Positions 11,700 through 21,051 of a stretch of 64,000 nt of DNA are shown here, piece by piece. Within the stretch, counting starts at the first letter, position 1. Each line of letters opens with the position of its first letter. Both the position numbers and the translations under genes were made by a program. The notes beneath the pieces are model-generated. The model had not been told where the DNA came from and did no database searches. It saw nothing but the letters and a program-made list of their open reading frames with translations. Where the stretch lies: contig NC_037093.1 of assembly GCF_002994745.2 (NCBI RefSeq), positions 10,706,400-10,770,399 on the forward strand, written 5' to 3'. This DNA is from Rosa chinensis. Lineage: Eukaryota > Streptophyta > Magnoliopsida > Rosales > Rosaceae.

Positions 11700-12798
11700 A
11701 ATAAATTAAAGGGAACATACTTGGTTTCGAAAAATAAAACAATCCTAGCGCACGCGCGTGTTGATGCAGGCGTGCGTAGCGATGTTTTTGAGCTTGAGAA
11801 AAACTGAGTCGCTTACGCTTTTTCAGTAATGGGCCACAAAGACTTATTGTTTTCTTTTCTCTTTTTCTGGGCCGCAGGCATATTTTTTTTGGGTCGCATG
11901 GCCTGTTTCTTTCTTTTGTTTCTGGGCCGAAAGGCCTGCCTTTTTTTTCTGTCTTTATTATTTTTTTTCTTCTAGGCCTTCTGTTCTTTGGGCCTTTTGT
12001 TTTTTGTTTTTTTTTTTTTTATTCTGTTCGGTCCTTTTCTTTGGCCGGGTGACTTTTTTTTATTTTGGGCCGGGTCAACCCGCCCTCTTTTTTTTTTCTT
12101 CTTCTTTCTCTGATTTGCAGGTGCTTGGCTCGGTAGCAGCGACGAGTGAGGCCGATCTGGAGGGATGTCGAGGCCGGGCAGTGGCTGCTGGGATCTGCGC
12201 AGGCGGGGCTTGATCGAAGGCTGTGTGCGTGCTGCTGCAAAGGGATGCTGGGCGTGAGGCTAGAGGCTGTGCTGCAACGCGCTGAGCTGGGGCCGCTACA
12301 GATCGGGTTGCTGCAGTGCGGGGGTTGGGCTTAGGTGTGGCCTGTGGGCTGGAGACCGGTGGTGCTGGGCTAGAGGCAGCGGTGCCGGGATTGGATCTGC
12401 GGGCGCGCAGGTGCTGTATGGACGGAGGTGCGCTGGGATCGGTGCTGCGCTGGGGTTGCTGCAGGCGCGGAGGTTGCAGGGGTCGTGCGTGCTCCAGCGT
12501 GCTTGGAGAAGGCTGGGTGCTGCTTGGGTATGGCAGCTTGCAGACGGCAACGCTGAAGGGAGGGGCCCGATCTGGACGTGAAGATGAATGCCGGTGAGGT
12601 CAAGATCGAGATCGGGTCTGGTTCTGAACGTGGTCGATCTGCTACTGCTGGGAAGAGATTTTTTTTTTTTTAGTGGCGGCAGAAACAGAAGAAAATATTG
12701 TTTTCTTCTAGGGTTTGTTTCTTTTCGTTTAGAAAGAAAACTAGAAAATTAAGATTTTTTTTTTCTGTTGGCTATTTGCTCTGAGCGTGCTGATAACG
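11700..12798 (-). other. copia leader: GC-rich and T-rich blocks, primer-binding region
   Basis: Directly inside the 5' LTR the element strand reads CGTTATCAGCACGC. Its TTATCAG core resembles the initiator-Met tRNA primer site TATCAG found in copia elements, and the same motif is present in the second element. The rest is a GC-rich block (12120-12640) and pyrimidine-rich runs. The open frames of 60-90 codons on both strands here arise from base composition and resemble no protein. Confidence 0.6.
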
Positions 12799-13011
12799 TG
12801 TAAAAGTAAATGGAGATTGGAAATGGTCTGCTCATTTCATTTCATAGTCCCTTTATATAGGGATAGAGTTACAACAGAAACATTAATTACATTAAATACA
12901 TTGAATGCTGATTGATCTATAATTGTGCTGATTGATGGTAATCACTGATTCCTTGATTCCCTCTCCGTCAGTTGCTTTGACGAAGGCACACAATATGTTT
13001 TTCCTTTAACA
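12799..13011 (-). repeat. 5' LTR of the first copia element, complete
   Basis: On the plus strand it runs from TGTAAAAGTAAATGG to CCTTTAACA, 213 bp, with TG/CA ends. It contains TTTATATAGGG, a TATA-like block. It matches the left LTR exactly over the shared 209 bp. Confidence 0.93.
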
Positions 13012-13175
13012 ACAACAAAATTTTATTCAATTTTATTCTGAATTCTAAGTTAATATATGGTAAAGTAATTTGATAAATTAATATATGACAAAGTTATTAC
13101 ACCAACCATGTAAAGTTGTAAACTATAGGTAAGTACGTATTACATTATTAGAGTGTTTTTTTGTTCACAATAAAG
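13010..13175 (+). repeat. Right copy of the 166-bp flanking duplication
   Basis: Same sequence and orientation as 5411-5576. It starts at the LTR end, sharing the bases CA with it. Beyond 13175 the original host sequence continues (GGTCTTAAAC), where the left copy instead runs into the LTR. Confidence 0.9.
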
Positions 13176-13326
13176 GGTCTTAAACATCATGGTTTGTGTA
13201 ATAACTTTGCCATATATTAATTTATCAAATTACTTTACCATATATTAACTTAGAATTCAGAATAAAATTGAATAAAACCCTTTATCATGTAAAGTTGTAA
13301 ACTATAGGTAAGTACGTATTACATTA
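13021..13326. repeat. Fold-back and direct repeats in host DNA
   Basis: 13021-13110 and 13188-13277 are inverted copies of about 90 bp with very few mismatches. In addition, 13107-13147 is repeated directly and exactly at 13286-13326. Host DNA here was already rearranged before or apart from the copia insertion. No coding capacity is present. Confidence 0.85.
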
Positions 13327-13849
13327 AGTATCATGGTTGGTGGCCTGGTGCGTAGCTGCTGTATTAAATTCGTTCTATGCATGAGGTTCTTCAAATTTGT
13401 GGTGGTTGTCCATGTCTGTTTCTTCAAAAAAGTAAGAGTTTCTCTATCACGTCTTTAGAAAGGAGCCGAATTATTCATTGTACAACTTACCTAGCTGCTA
13501 TATACATTAGTGGTGTATAGCTTTCTATTCAATTTGCGATACTTAACAATGTGGGGATACGGTTTATTGGACATCGTCTTCTGATCCTAGCTAGTATATC
13601 AGTAAATAGAAAAGTGGTTCAGAAATCCCTTTCAAAAAATTTCTGACGTTTTGATCTCATCAACATTATGTGCAAATTGCAATGGGACAAAAATAATAGG
13701 AAATAATGAGGAAACCAACCCCTTTCAGAGAAAACGATGGAAAATAGGGTATGTCCTACTTTAAAGTCTAGCTCTAGCTTTAGAAAAAGATCTGTCCAGC
13801 ACTTCTGCTATAAGAAGTCGTTTCAGACTTGAGGGATTTCACATCAGCA
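13327..13849. other. Intergenic, nothing recognised
   Basis: No protein, RNA or repeat is recognised before the subtilase fragment. Confidence 0.35.
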
Positions 13850-13998
13850 ATGGCTACTCTATCTCTGTATGTTCTTCCAATCATGGTTTCTGCAGAGTCT
13901 CACTCCTACATTGTCCACATGGATTCCTCACTCAAGCCCAAAGCCTTCTTAGATAACCACAATTGGTATTTGGCCACCCTTTCCTCTGTCAGAGGTAG
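13850..13998 (+). pseudogene. Subtilase N-terminal fragment
   Basis: From the ATG the frame reads a short signal-peptide-like stretch (MATLSLYVLPIMVSA), then ESHSYIVHMDSSLKPKAF and WYLATLSSVRG, then a stop. This is the beginning of a plant subtilisin-like serine protease of the cucumisin type: signal peptide and the start of the I9 propeptide inhibitor domain. Full proteins are about 750 residues, and here the match ends after about 50. Downstream (14003-14090) another frame reads KTSSSIPTLKQSKASFEGLK, which looks like a plastid transit peptide from an unrelated gene, though I cannot name it. The region looks like a mosaic of gene pieces. Confidence 0.6.
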
Positions 13999-14163
13999 CT
14001 AATGGTAAGACTAGCTCATCCATACCTACACTTAAGCAATCCAAGGCTTCTTTTGAGGGCCTGAAGCTCAGAACACTTCAGCATTGAAGCAGGCCAAGCG
14101 CCAGACAATGGTGTCAGACCAAGGAATTAAGAAGTATGGGTGGTTTGAAGTTTAAGGGGGTGA

Positions 14164-14246
14164 TCACGAGTATAAGAAACGAAACTGGGGTTTCACTGAA
14201 GCTCAGACCTCAAAAGCTCCCCCAGTTTCGTTTCTTATACTCGTGA
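14164..14246. repeat. Perfect 27-bp hairpin
   Basis: 14164-14190 and 14220-14246 are exact reverse complements (TCACGAGTATAAGAAACG at the outer end of the left arm) separated by 29 bases. It sits between the gene-fragment mosaic and the ATTGCCC repeats of the Pack-type region. Confidence 0.8.
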
Positions 14247-14682
14247 GCAATAGTCTATTGCCCCCAATAGACGTTTATTGCCCTTCAATAGAACTTTTGG
14301 TAGCTGGAATGAGAATTAATCTTTCTAAAATTAGATAAATAAAACTCTGATTAAAGAAAAAAACATAAGCGATTATATCAATTTAAAAACGTCTATAACG
14401 TCTATTGCCCTCCAATAGACGTCTATTGCAGGTCTATTGCCCCACAATAGACATTCAAAAAAATTTTTCTTTCCTTCTATCCCGTTACTTAAAAAAAAAA
14501 AAAAAAAACCTGATCTGGGCACCAAATTGGAGGAAACCCACCAGGCATGCAGCTGAGGGATCCCCGTCGTTGTCATTATCAGAGAGACCGGTTCCCATCG
14601 AAACAAGGTCGCGTGGTGGGCCAAGTTTACGCTGACGCTGTCTCCGGCTACGAAGATCCGGATCTGTCACGCCACTGTTTGC

Positions 14683-14790
14683 GCTGGATGCTCCGTTTAC
14701 GGCTTAAACTACAAGGTCCCGTTCTCGGGATCCGACCGGACGAACCAGCTGGCGAGCCTCTACTCAGCGACGAAGAAAGCCGGTGAGGCC
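14683..14790 (+). pseudogene. UDP-glucuronate 4-epimerase fragment, sense piece
   Basis: The plus strand encodes SVYGLNYKVPFSGSDRTNQ, LASLYSATKKAGEA. This matches the stretch of plant UDP-D-glucuronate 4-epimerases (GAE family, Golgi enzymes making UDP-galacturonate for pectin) around the catalytic YxxxK: Tyr in LYSATKK and Lys three residues later are both kept. Only about 36 of some 430 residues are present and there is no start codon in frame with the domain. It ends at GAGGCC, which is shared with the inverted piece that follows. Confidence 0.7.
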
Positions 14791-14921
14791 CACACAATCG
14801 ATGGCGGAGGATTGGCCGATTTACATGCCTTGAGAAGAGTAACGAGGCCGACGATGTTGCTGTGGACTAAGCAGGGGTTCTCCATGATGTACCGGACTCC
14901 GGCCTGAGCGGCCAGGTGCAT
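14785..14921 (-). pseudogene. UDP-glucuronate 4-epimerase fragment, inverted piece
   Basis: The minus strand encodes MHLAAQAGVRYIMENPC, LVHSNIVGLVTLLKACK and SANPPPSIVWAS. In the epimerase this segment comes immediately before the VYGLN segment found on the opposite strand at 14683-14790. The two neighbouring pieces of one exon are thus joined tail to tail, sharing GAGGCC at the join. It is not expressible as an enzyme. Confidence 0.7.
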
Positions 14922-15060
14922 GTCTTTTGGCAGTCGCCAGTGAGAGCGTCGTCGACGAGGAGTGGAGCAACGGGAAGAGAGAGAGAGAGTGTGGCGTGGA
15001 CTGTAATTTTTTAATTAGATTGGGGGCAAAATGATCATTTGTTGATAAATTGTATATGTG

Positions 15061-15532
15061 GGAACAAAAATCTGTTGTTGGGGTAAGTGGGATAACTTTT
15101 GCTTATTTTGATGCTTTGGGTCAAGGACCCTAATTTAAATTTAAATCTTTGCACCCAACCCACAGATAGCAGATCTACCCAAGTTGATCTAGAGATTGGC
15201 TTCGTAGAATCCAACCCTATCAGAACATGCGCAGCTTGAATCCGATGTGCGAGATTGAGGCAGATTCCGTAGTACTCGTACGCCTTGGCGAACACTAGAG
15301 GGAAGGCGCTAGAGCCCCCCTGAATTGACGCCTATTAATGGTGGCTCTAGGGTTTGAAGAGATCTGAAAAACAGAAAAATGAAATAACAAGAAGTTTAGC
15401 CACTTGGGCTTACTGGCTCTCCTAAATCTAGTAAAGTCTTCCAAATTATCCAAAAATCATTTAGCCACTTGGGCTTATCAATTTGACAATTTCACATAAG
15501 TTCTTAGTTTTCATTTTCCCCCATTCAAACAA
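15061..15532. other. Unassigned; possible further captured fragment
   Basis: A minus-strand frame at 15295-15035 reads FAKAYEYYGICLNLAHRIQ in a GC-richer context than its surroundings, like the cargo next to it. I do not recognise the protein. The rest holds nothing I can name. Confidence 0.25.
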
Positions 15533-15537
15533 GATTA

Positions 15538-15717
15538 TGTTGTAGGAGAATTGTAATTGTGTGTTATCATTGATAATAGGAGCCCTTTAAATAGGGAGTT
15601 ACAAGGTACCCAAAAAGGTAATAGAATCTGATTATAATTGAATACCTAGAACACATTCCTATTACAACTCTAAATCCTAGTTTGTAGAGGCACACATTAT
15701 GTCGATATCCTTCAACA
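15538..15717 (-). repeat. 3' LTR of the second copia element
   Basis: 180 bp, TG/CA ends, bounded on the outside by GATTA. It contains CCTTTAAATAGGG, a TATA-like block in the same position as in the first element. Confidence 0.92.
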
Positions 15718-15927
15718 CTCCCCCTTGTGCCGCTCAAACTTGGTGATGACGCTTTGATTGTTGCCTCGTTAAAAACCTTGCCAGGTAACAAAAACCATGT
15801 GGGACAAAAATAACTCTGGTCGAAGGACAAAAAGAGCACAACACGCCCTTCACTCTTCGAGATCGAACATGTAGACATCATACCTCCCCCTGATGTCAAT
15901 ATCTCCCCCTGATTGCTACAATCATGG

Positions 15928-18835
15928 GAGTTCGGATAACTTTGTCAATCCGATACTCTTCACATGTTTCTCGAAGGTGGATTTTGGCAACGACTTAGTA
16001 AATAAGTCCGCTACATTATCCTCTGATCGGATTTGGTTTACTTCAATATTTAGAAATGCTTATTGTCATTTTGATGGAGGGGAGGAGGAGCACGGAAGGT
16101 TGCATTTTGCCTTGTGGGGTCCGATCCCACACTTCCGTCATCTCTTTTCTCTGCAGGGATAGAACAAGCCCATATCAATCGTACCTCTCAAATATCGAAA
16201 GATTGTCTTTATACCAATCTAATGGAGTTGCGTTGGCGCGGGGCTATATCTAGCCAACAAGTTCATAATAATTGAGGTGTCCGGTTTTGTATTGTGCTAA
16301 GTACAATAATGCACCTATTGTACATAAGTAAGCACTTCTGCTATTAACACGTTTTCGTCATCATCCCTGGGACGAAACGGATCCCTTTTAGGGCCAAAAC
16401 TACGGACGACCATGGTACATCTTTAACTTTATCAAAAATGTCTCTTGACACGGTATACAAGTTCTGAATTTAGACAAAACCGTGTTCTCCCAATGTCATT
16501 CCTCTCAAACTCGGATTTCAGGTGTTCAGGGGTTTCCCTTAACTCTCAAGGGTTCCAATTATGTTTATCAACATAAACCGCGACAATTGCAAATCCGGAA
16601 CTTGTCATGGAAACGCGTGGGCATAGTTCATCATATCCTTTCCCAATCAAGTAGTCATTTTAGTGAGCATTTCAACCTCGTTGCAAATGCGCTCTGTGGT
16701 CTAGAGCCACTTAACTTGGGTAAATAAAGTCCACAAGAACCTTCATTATATTCCGTATCTAGATCCCCATAGAGATACATAGTGACCACATTCGTAAGCT
16801 GCATGTTCAGTTATTTGGAAACTACCAAACTGACAAGGTAGTGGAGTGCAATGACATCCATTACGACAGAATATGTCTTCTCGTAGTCGATTCCAAGACG
16901 TTGTGAGAAACCTTGCGCCATAAGGCGAGATTACCATCTCTTTTTCTCATCACGCTATCTAACGAAGACCTATTAATGTCAATAGGTTTTATGTTAGGAG
17001 GTGTGGCATCTCAGGCCCGAAATCCTTCCTCTTCATTAGTGAATCTAATTCAACCTGGATCGCATCTTTCCATTTAAGCCAATTTTCTCTACGTTGGCAT
17101 TCCTCAACGGAGTAAGGTTCGATGTCATTGGTCTCAATAATTCCACGTCCTCATGTACACTAGTGTAGTTCGTAGAGATCTCTATATTCTCAGGAATTGG
17201 TTCTAACATTGTGGCGTCCCCCAACGATGTCTCTTGGACATAACCACAATCCAAAATATTCTCATGAGACGGATTTTGAGTATCAATGATCAATGGATCA
17301 AGTTGTGCCAAACTCGCTCTCTTCTTAGGGCGAGAATCCATCGAACCTATGGGTCTCCTACTCTCTCTAGCGGAACGCATGGCCTATGACGCCATTATGC
17401 CACCTTTGTGGCGTCACCATACCACCATCCATGGTAGTGGTGCAGTACCCATCTTCTCTAGGTGGCACCATGTCCTCTTATGGGGACATCAATCCTTGCA
17501 GACATGTTTGCAGCAGGTATATGTGATCTTGTCACTTTTAGGGGATCAAGATGAGACATAGTGGGGACAGACCATGACAATTCCTGTCTAATCTCCCCCT
17601 AACGACGGGAAGACTGTCTCATCAAAGTGACAATTCGCAAATCCAGCGAAATAGAGATCGTCTGTCAAAGGTTCTACATAGCGGACTTATAGTTGGAGAC
17701 TCATGTCCAACAAATATATATATGCATTCGTTGCAATGACTCATGTTGATGCGCTATGGCGGCGCAATTGGCACATGAACCGCACACTCAAATATGCATA
17801 AATACGAGATATTAACTCAAACCCAGTCACTAGCTGTAACGCAAATAAAAGTTGAGTGGCTGCTATGAGTCGTAGACGAATTAGCATAGCTGCATGCGAT
17901 ATTGCATAACCCAAGCGGAAATATTGGTGCGCATTACCAATTTCCGGGCTACCATCGTAGGAGTTTAATGGTGGCTTTTCCACGAGACCAATTAGGTGTG
18001 TACATGAGAATATGATACTTGATATCAATACCCAATGATATGCAATAGTCATCGAAAATTGTCGATGTAAACTCTCTAGCATTATCAAGTCAAATTGACT
18101 GAATGAGATGATATGGGTAGTGAGCCCGGAGCCATATGTTATGTGCTAGGAGTGTAGTATAAGCAGCATTACGAGTGGATAATGGCACAACACGTGACCA
18201 GCGTGTTTGCGTATCAACCAACACTATAAAACATCTATACGGTCTGCAAGTTGGTTGATCAAATCTATAGAATTCCCGTAGATTCTTTGTAAGAATGAAA
18301 TTATTTCCTCAATCTCCTTTGCATAGGATGGTCTCAATCCTAAATAACAGGCTTTACAGAACGAACCATGGGCTTTATAATCAACCAATGAAGGTTTTGG
18401 TTAAGCCATAATGTCACAATAGACTTGAGAAGTAGAGAGAGGAGTTTATGACGTCAATGCCATGTATTTGCCGCAGGGGGTAGGCGGCGCCGGCCATGTA
18501 TGGCCGGTCTTTGCACAATCATGGCGCCATGAGGCCCATGTGTAGCTCCTCGAACCAATTCTTGGTTCTTACTTTTCTTCGTTCTGAAAATGGATGTCCG
18601 TGTAAAGTCTTTAATACACGGATCGTCATGTCAAAGCCTATATGTGTCAAAATCCCATAAGTCGTCTCTCATGATATGGTTGGATTCAATAACTCGAATA
18701 GTGGTTGCATACAACCCACTAGAGCGACACATAAGTTTCTCTAATACTCGTTTATGTTCGTAGTCATTACAGGTGATGCAAAGGAACTCTGTCCATTCTT
18801 ATAATGTGTTTCTACATGAAAACCATTGGCTCTTA
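15928..18835 (-). pseudogene. pol: copia pol remnants, heavily deleted
   Basis: Sequence blocks follow the first element in order, from the RNase H end (SHMFLE-like region near 15950) through RT (near 16450-16940) and the RT-integrase linker (17380-17045) to integrase (18088-17741) and the pre-integrase region near 18600. Frames are broken throughout and several domains are only a few dozen residues long. For example, the segment at 17535-17588 is followed by a deletion that removes bases still present in the first element at about 8217-8240. No functional product is possible. Confidence 0.8.
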
Positions 18836-19270
18836 TATAATAAAGTCCGAATTAAGATATGTCCAAGACATTAAGGAATCGACACTTTATTAATAGCCAA
18901 TGATTACATCAAAGTTTCTTAACCAAAGTCTAATCCAAAAATAAAAGTCAAACTTAGACAAATTGTAGTCACTCAATCCGTTCGGTGACTTCAATCAAAT
19001 ATGACTAGGAAAGTAGGAAGAGATGTCGGTGGAGCGAGGCTCTCTTAAGTACCACTAATCTCAATTACTTTCCTAGACATCATACTTAATTAGGTGAGCC
19101 AAGTGAGAAAGAGTTAAAACAAAATGTCATTTATTGATTTAAGGCATAACTGCCATTATATAATTCTTGGAAAAATAAAAGACTATTCGAAATAAAAATC
19201 TGCGGCATTTTGTCTTCATCGCCAGATTTAAAGTCTTTGTGAACTTGATGTCTTGATCACTATGAGGTAG

Positions 19271-20197
19271 CTACCTTCTTAGGTACATTGCAAACTCAGG
19301 CCCATTGATCAGACGTTCCATATCAGAAATAGATACCATGAAGATGACTCTCCCTTGATTGAGGCGCATTGGCGCAATGTGCATGGTCCCTAGGACCTGA
19401 GGCGTTGGAAGATTATGACCATGACCAACGTTGGCTCTATGGTTTCCAACCCTTAGTCCCTCAAAATCACGGCTCCTACGGTGGCGTGATTGTCGCCTTT
19501 GGCGACTACCTTCATGAGCATTTCGATCATATGGATCATGATGTCTATGGCGAATTTCTCTAGCCATGGGACGATGCTCTAGATAGCTATCTCGAAGCCT
19601 ATCAATTTCTCTTCTCACAAGCTCGTTGTCTTACCTTTCAGCAATTTCCATAGCTTCAATAAGCTTTTGAAAGCTTGTGATCCGTCTTGCATTTATATGA
19701 GTCCGAAATAAATCACAGGATCTCATAGCATAGACAGGGAAGGTATTGAGGGTTTTCTCAATCAATTGTTCTTTTGTGATCGTCTTGCCACAGAAGCGCA
19801 TCATTCCTGTGATGCGGAGAGCTTCCGAATAAAATTGTATGACTGTATCAAAGTCAGAGAAGCGAAGATCATTCCATTCTGCTTCTAAATTCGGAAGGAT
19901 GGAGTCACGAACATTGCCATGACGTTCACGAAGCGCTTGCCAAAGCTTTATGGCGCTATCCTCATTCATGAACTCAAACTGGAGGTCTCTATCCATATAA
20001 CGCATCATTAGGGCAAGTGCCCTGGAATTGTTAATCTCAATTTGAGAGTCTGGAGCAGTTCCTTCAGAACAAAGCTCTTGGATTGTGTGCAATAGATCAC
20101 GGCAAATAAGATGGAGCTTAACGTCCTGATCCCACAATATGTATCTTTTGCCTGCATAATCCAATGGAACAAAATCGAGTATGTTCGAGTTTGACAT
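19271..20197 (-). pseudogene. gag: copia Gag with one internal stop
   Basis: The frame begins MSNSNILDFVPLDYAGKRY and has the Gag capsid-like features LWQALRERHGN, LPNLEAEWNDLRFSDFDTV and FPVYAMRSCDLFRTHINARR. A TAA at the equivalent of residue 189 interrupts it, and the same frame then continues as an Arg/His/Asp-rich tail (PMAREIRHRHHDPYDRNAHE). No CCHC knuckle is visible. It aligns in layout with the Gag of the first element, but the two are not close. Confidence 0.8.
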
Positions 20198-20360
20198 CCT
20201 GAAAAAGGGTGAAACAAGAACGAATTAGTTTCGGAGCTAAACTTCCACGAAAACTAATAATAATAAGATTTCCGAGCTATGCTACCAAGAAATCAATTTC
20301 CAAGAATAATTGGATTAGACCAAACAATGATGTTTTAATATGGTCACAATTTGATGCTTA

Positions 20361-20470
20361 CAGACGCTCTTAGTCCAAGCATTATGAACACTCTTAGTTC
20401 ATACGAACGCTCTTAGTTCGTTTATTATGAACACTCTTAGTTCATTGGTTACGAACGCTCTTAGTTCGTT
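20361..20470 (-). repeat. Alternating stem-loop array in the copia leader
   Basis: Four units of GAAC-RCTCTTA-GTTC start at 20386, 20405, 20429 and 20453, with a degenerate fifth at 20362. Units alternate between ATGAAC...GTTCAT and ACGAAC...GTTCGT. The base next to the stem and its partner change together, so a 6-bp stem is kept in each. The array lies about 165 bp upstream of gag in element orientation. Confidence 0.8.
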
Positions 20471-20733
20471 AAGCGTGAATCCCCACAATTCCGCTTATTA
20501 AATAATCGAACCCATGTTCGTATTATACAAATCCTGCAGCAAATAAAGGAATTTAAAAGACAAGAAAGCAGAAACTTTAATTACAAAAGCTTACTTGATG
20601 ATTCGGGGCTTGAGAACACGCGCGTGTTGGAGCAGGCGTGTTAGGGCAGCAGCAGCAACATTGGCAGCCGGAGGTGGTTGACTGGAAGTCGTTGCCGGAG
20701 GTGGTCATTAGAACGTCAATGTTCAACAGGAAC

Positions 20734-20787
20734 GACAGGAATTGTCGTGGTCTGTCCCCACTATGTCTCATCTTGATCCCCTAAAAG
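20734..20787 (+). repeat. Inverted 54-bp piece of the element's own pol
   Basis: It is the reverse complement of 17535-17588 with one mismatch. Next to it, the copy keeps a few pol bases that are deleted at 17589, so it came from a less decayed relative. Relative to the element it is inverted. Confidence 0.85.
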
Positions 20788-20932
20788 TTAGGGGACAACA
20801 AAATGGACGTATGGGTCCATACAACCGCCCTACAAAGGAAGGAAAACCGCGAGATACGTAGACACATGGCAACATTGGCCAACGTGGGATCCTTGGAGGA
20901 TGTCCAAATGCACAAGGTGCATCTCAATTAAT

Positions 20933-21051
20933 GGGTGCGATCATACCAGCAATAATGCACCGGATCCCATCAGAACTCCGAAGTTAAGCTTGCTTGGGCG
21001 AGAGCAGTATTAGGATGGGTGACCTCCTGAGAAGTCCTCGTGTTGCACCCC
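20933..21051 (+). rRNA. 5S rRNA sequence inside a copia leader (pseudogene-like)
   Basis: A complete 119-base 5S-like sequence runs from GGGTGCGATCATACCAGCA to GTCCTCGTGTTGCACCC and is followed by C and a T-run (CTCTTTTTG) that could end Pol III transcription. The internal promoter parts are present: A-box AAGTTAAGCTTGC, then the intermediate element and C-box GGATGGGTGACCTCC. Compared with the usual plant 5S consensus I recall, there are about six substitutions, for example CAATAATG for CACTAATG and CTGAGAAG for CTGGGAAG. It is a single copy without the usual 5S spacer and lies antisense to the element. It could descend from a Cassandra-type TRIM, whose LTRs carry 5S sequence. Function as ribosomal 5S is unlikely. 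Confidence 0.85.

Larger units (their letters stand above)
5573..13011 (-). mobile_element. Ty1-copia retrotransposon, recent but defective
   Basis: The element reads on the minus strand: 5' LTR on the right, a long leader, gag, then protease, integrase, reverse transcriptase and RNase H in copia order, then the polypurine tract and 3' LTR on the left. The two LTRs agree at every base over their 209-bp overlap, which means the insertion is recent. Even so, pol is split by several frameshifts and stops, the gag zinc knuckle has lost a Cys, and the RT active site reads YVNDM instead of YVDDM. It therefore probably moved using proteins from another copy. The left LTR lacks the last four bases seen on the right LTR, and the flanks carry a 166-bp duplication instead of a 5-bp one. 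Confidence 0.95.
14247..15060. mobile_element. Pack-type region with captured gene fragments
   Basis: The order is: repeats of CTATTGCCCCCAATAGACG type (14250-14455), an A-run (14488-14507), the tag GATCTGGGCACCAAATTGGA, a GC-rich coding-like part, a GA-rich stretch (14974-14988), then TTAATTAGATTGGGGGCAAAA. The same order and nearly the same tag and right end occur at 30927-32317, so both belong to one family with different cargo. That copy has terminal inverted repeats. Here I cannot see the matching ends, so the boundaries are approximate. Confidence 0.55.

Noticed and set aside
12004..12603. Cluster of overlapping frames on both strands in the copia leader
   Set aside because: Caused by GC-rich composition in untranslated leader; frames overlap on both strands and have no domain.
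20933..21051. A working 5S rRNA gene
   Set aside because: It is a lone copy with several substitutions, lacks the normal spacer and lies inside a retrotransposon; kept as 5S-derived sequence only.
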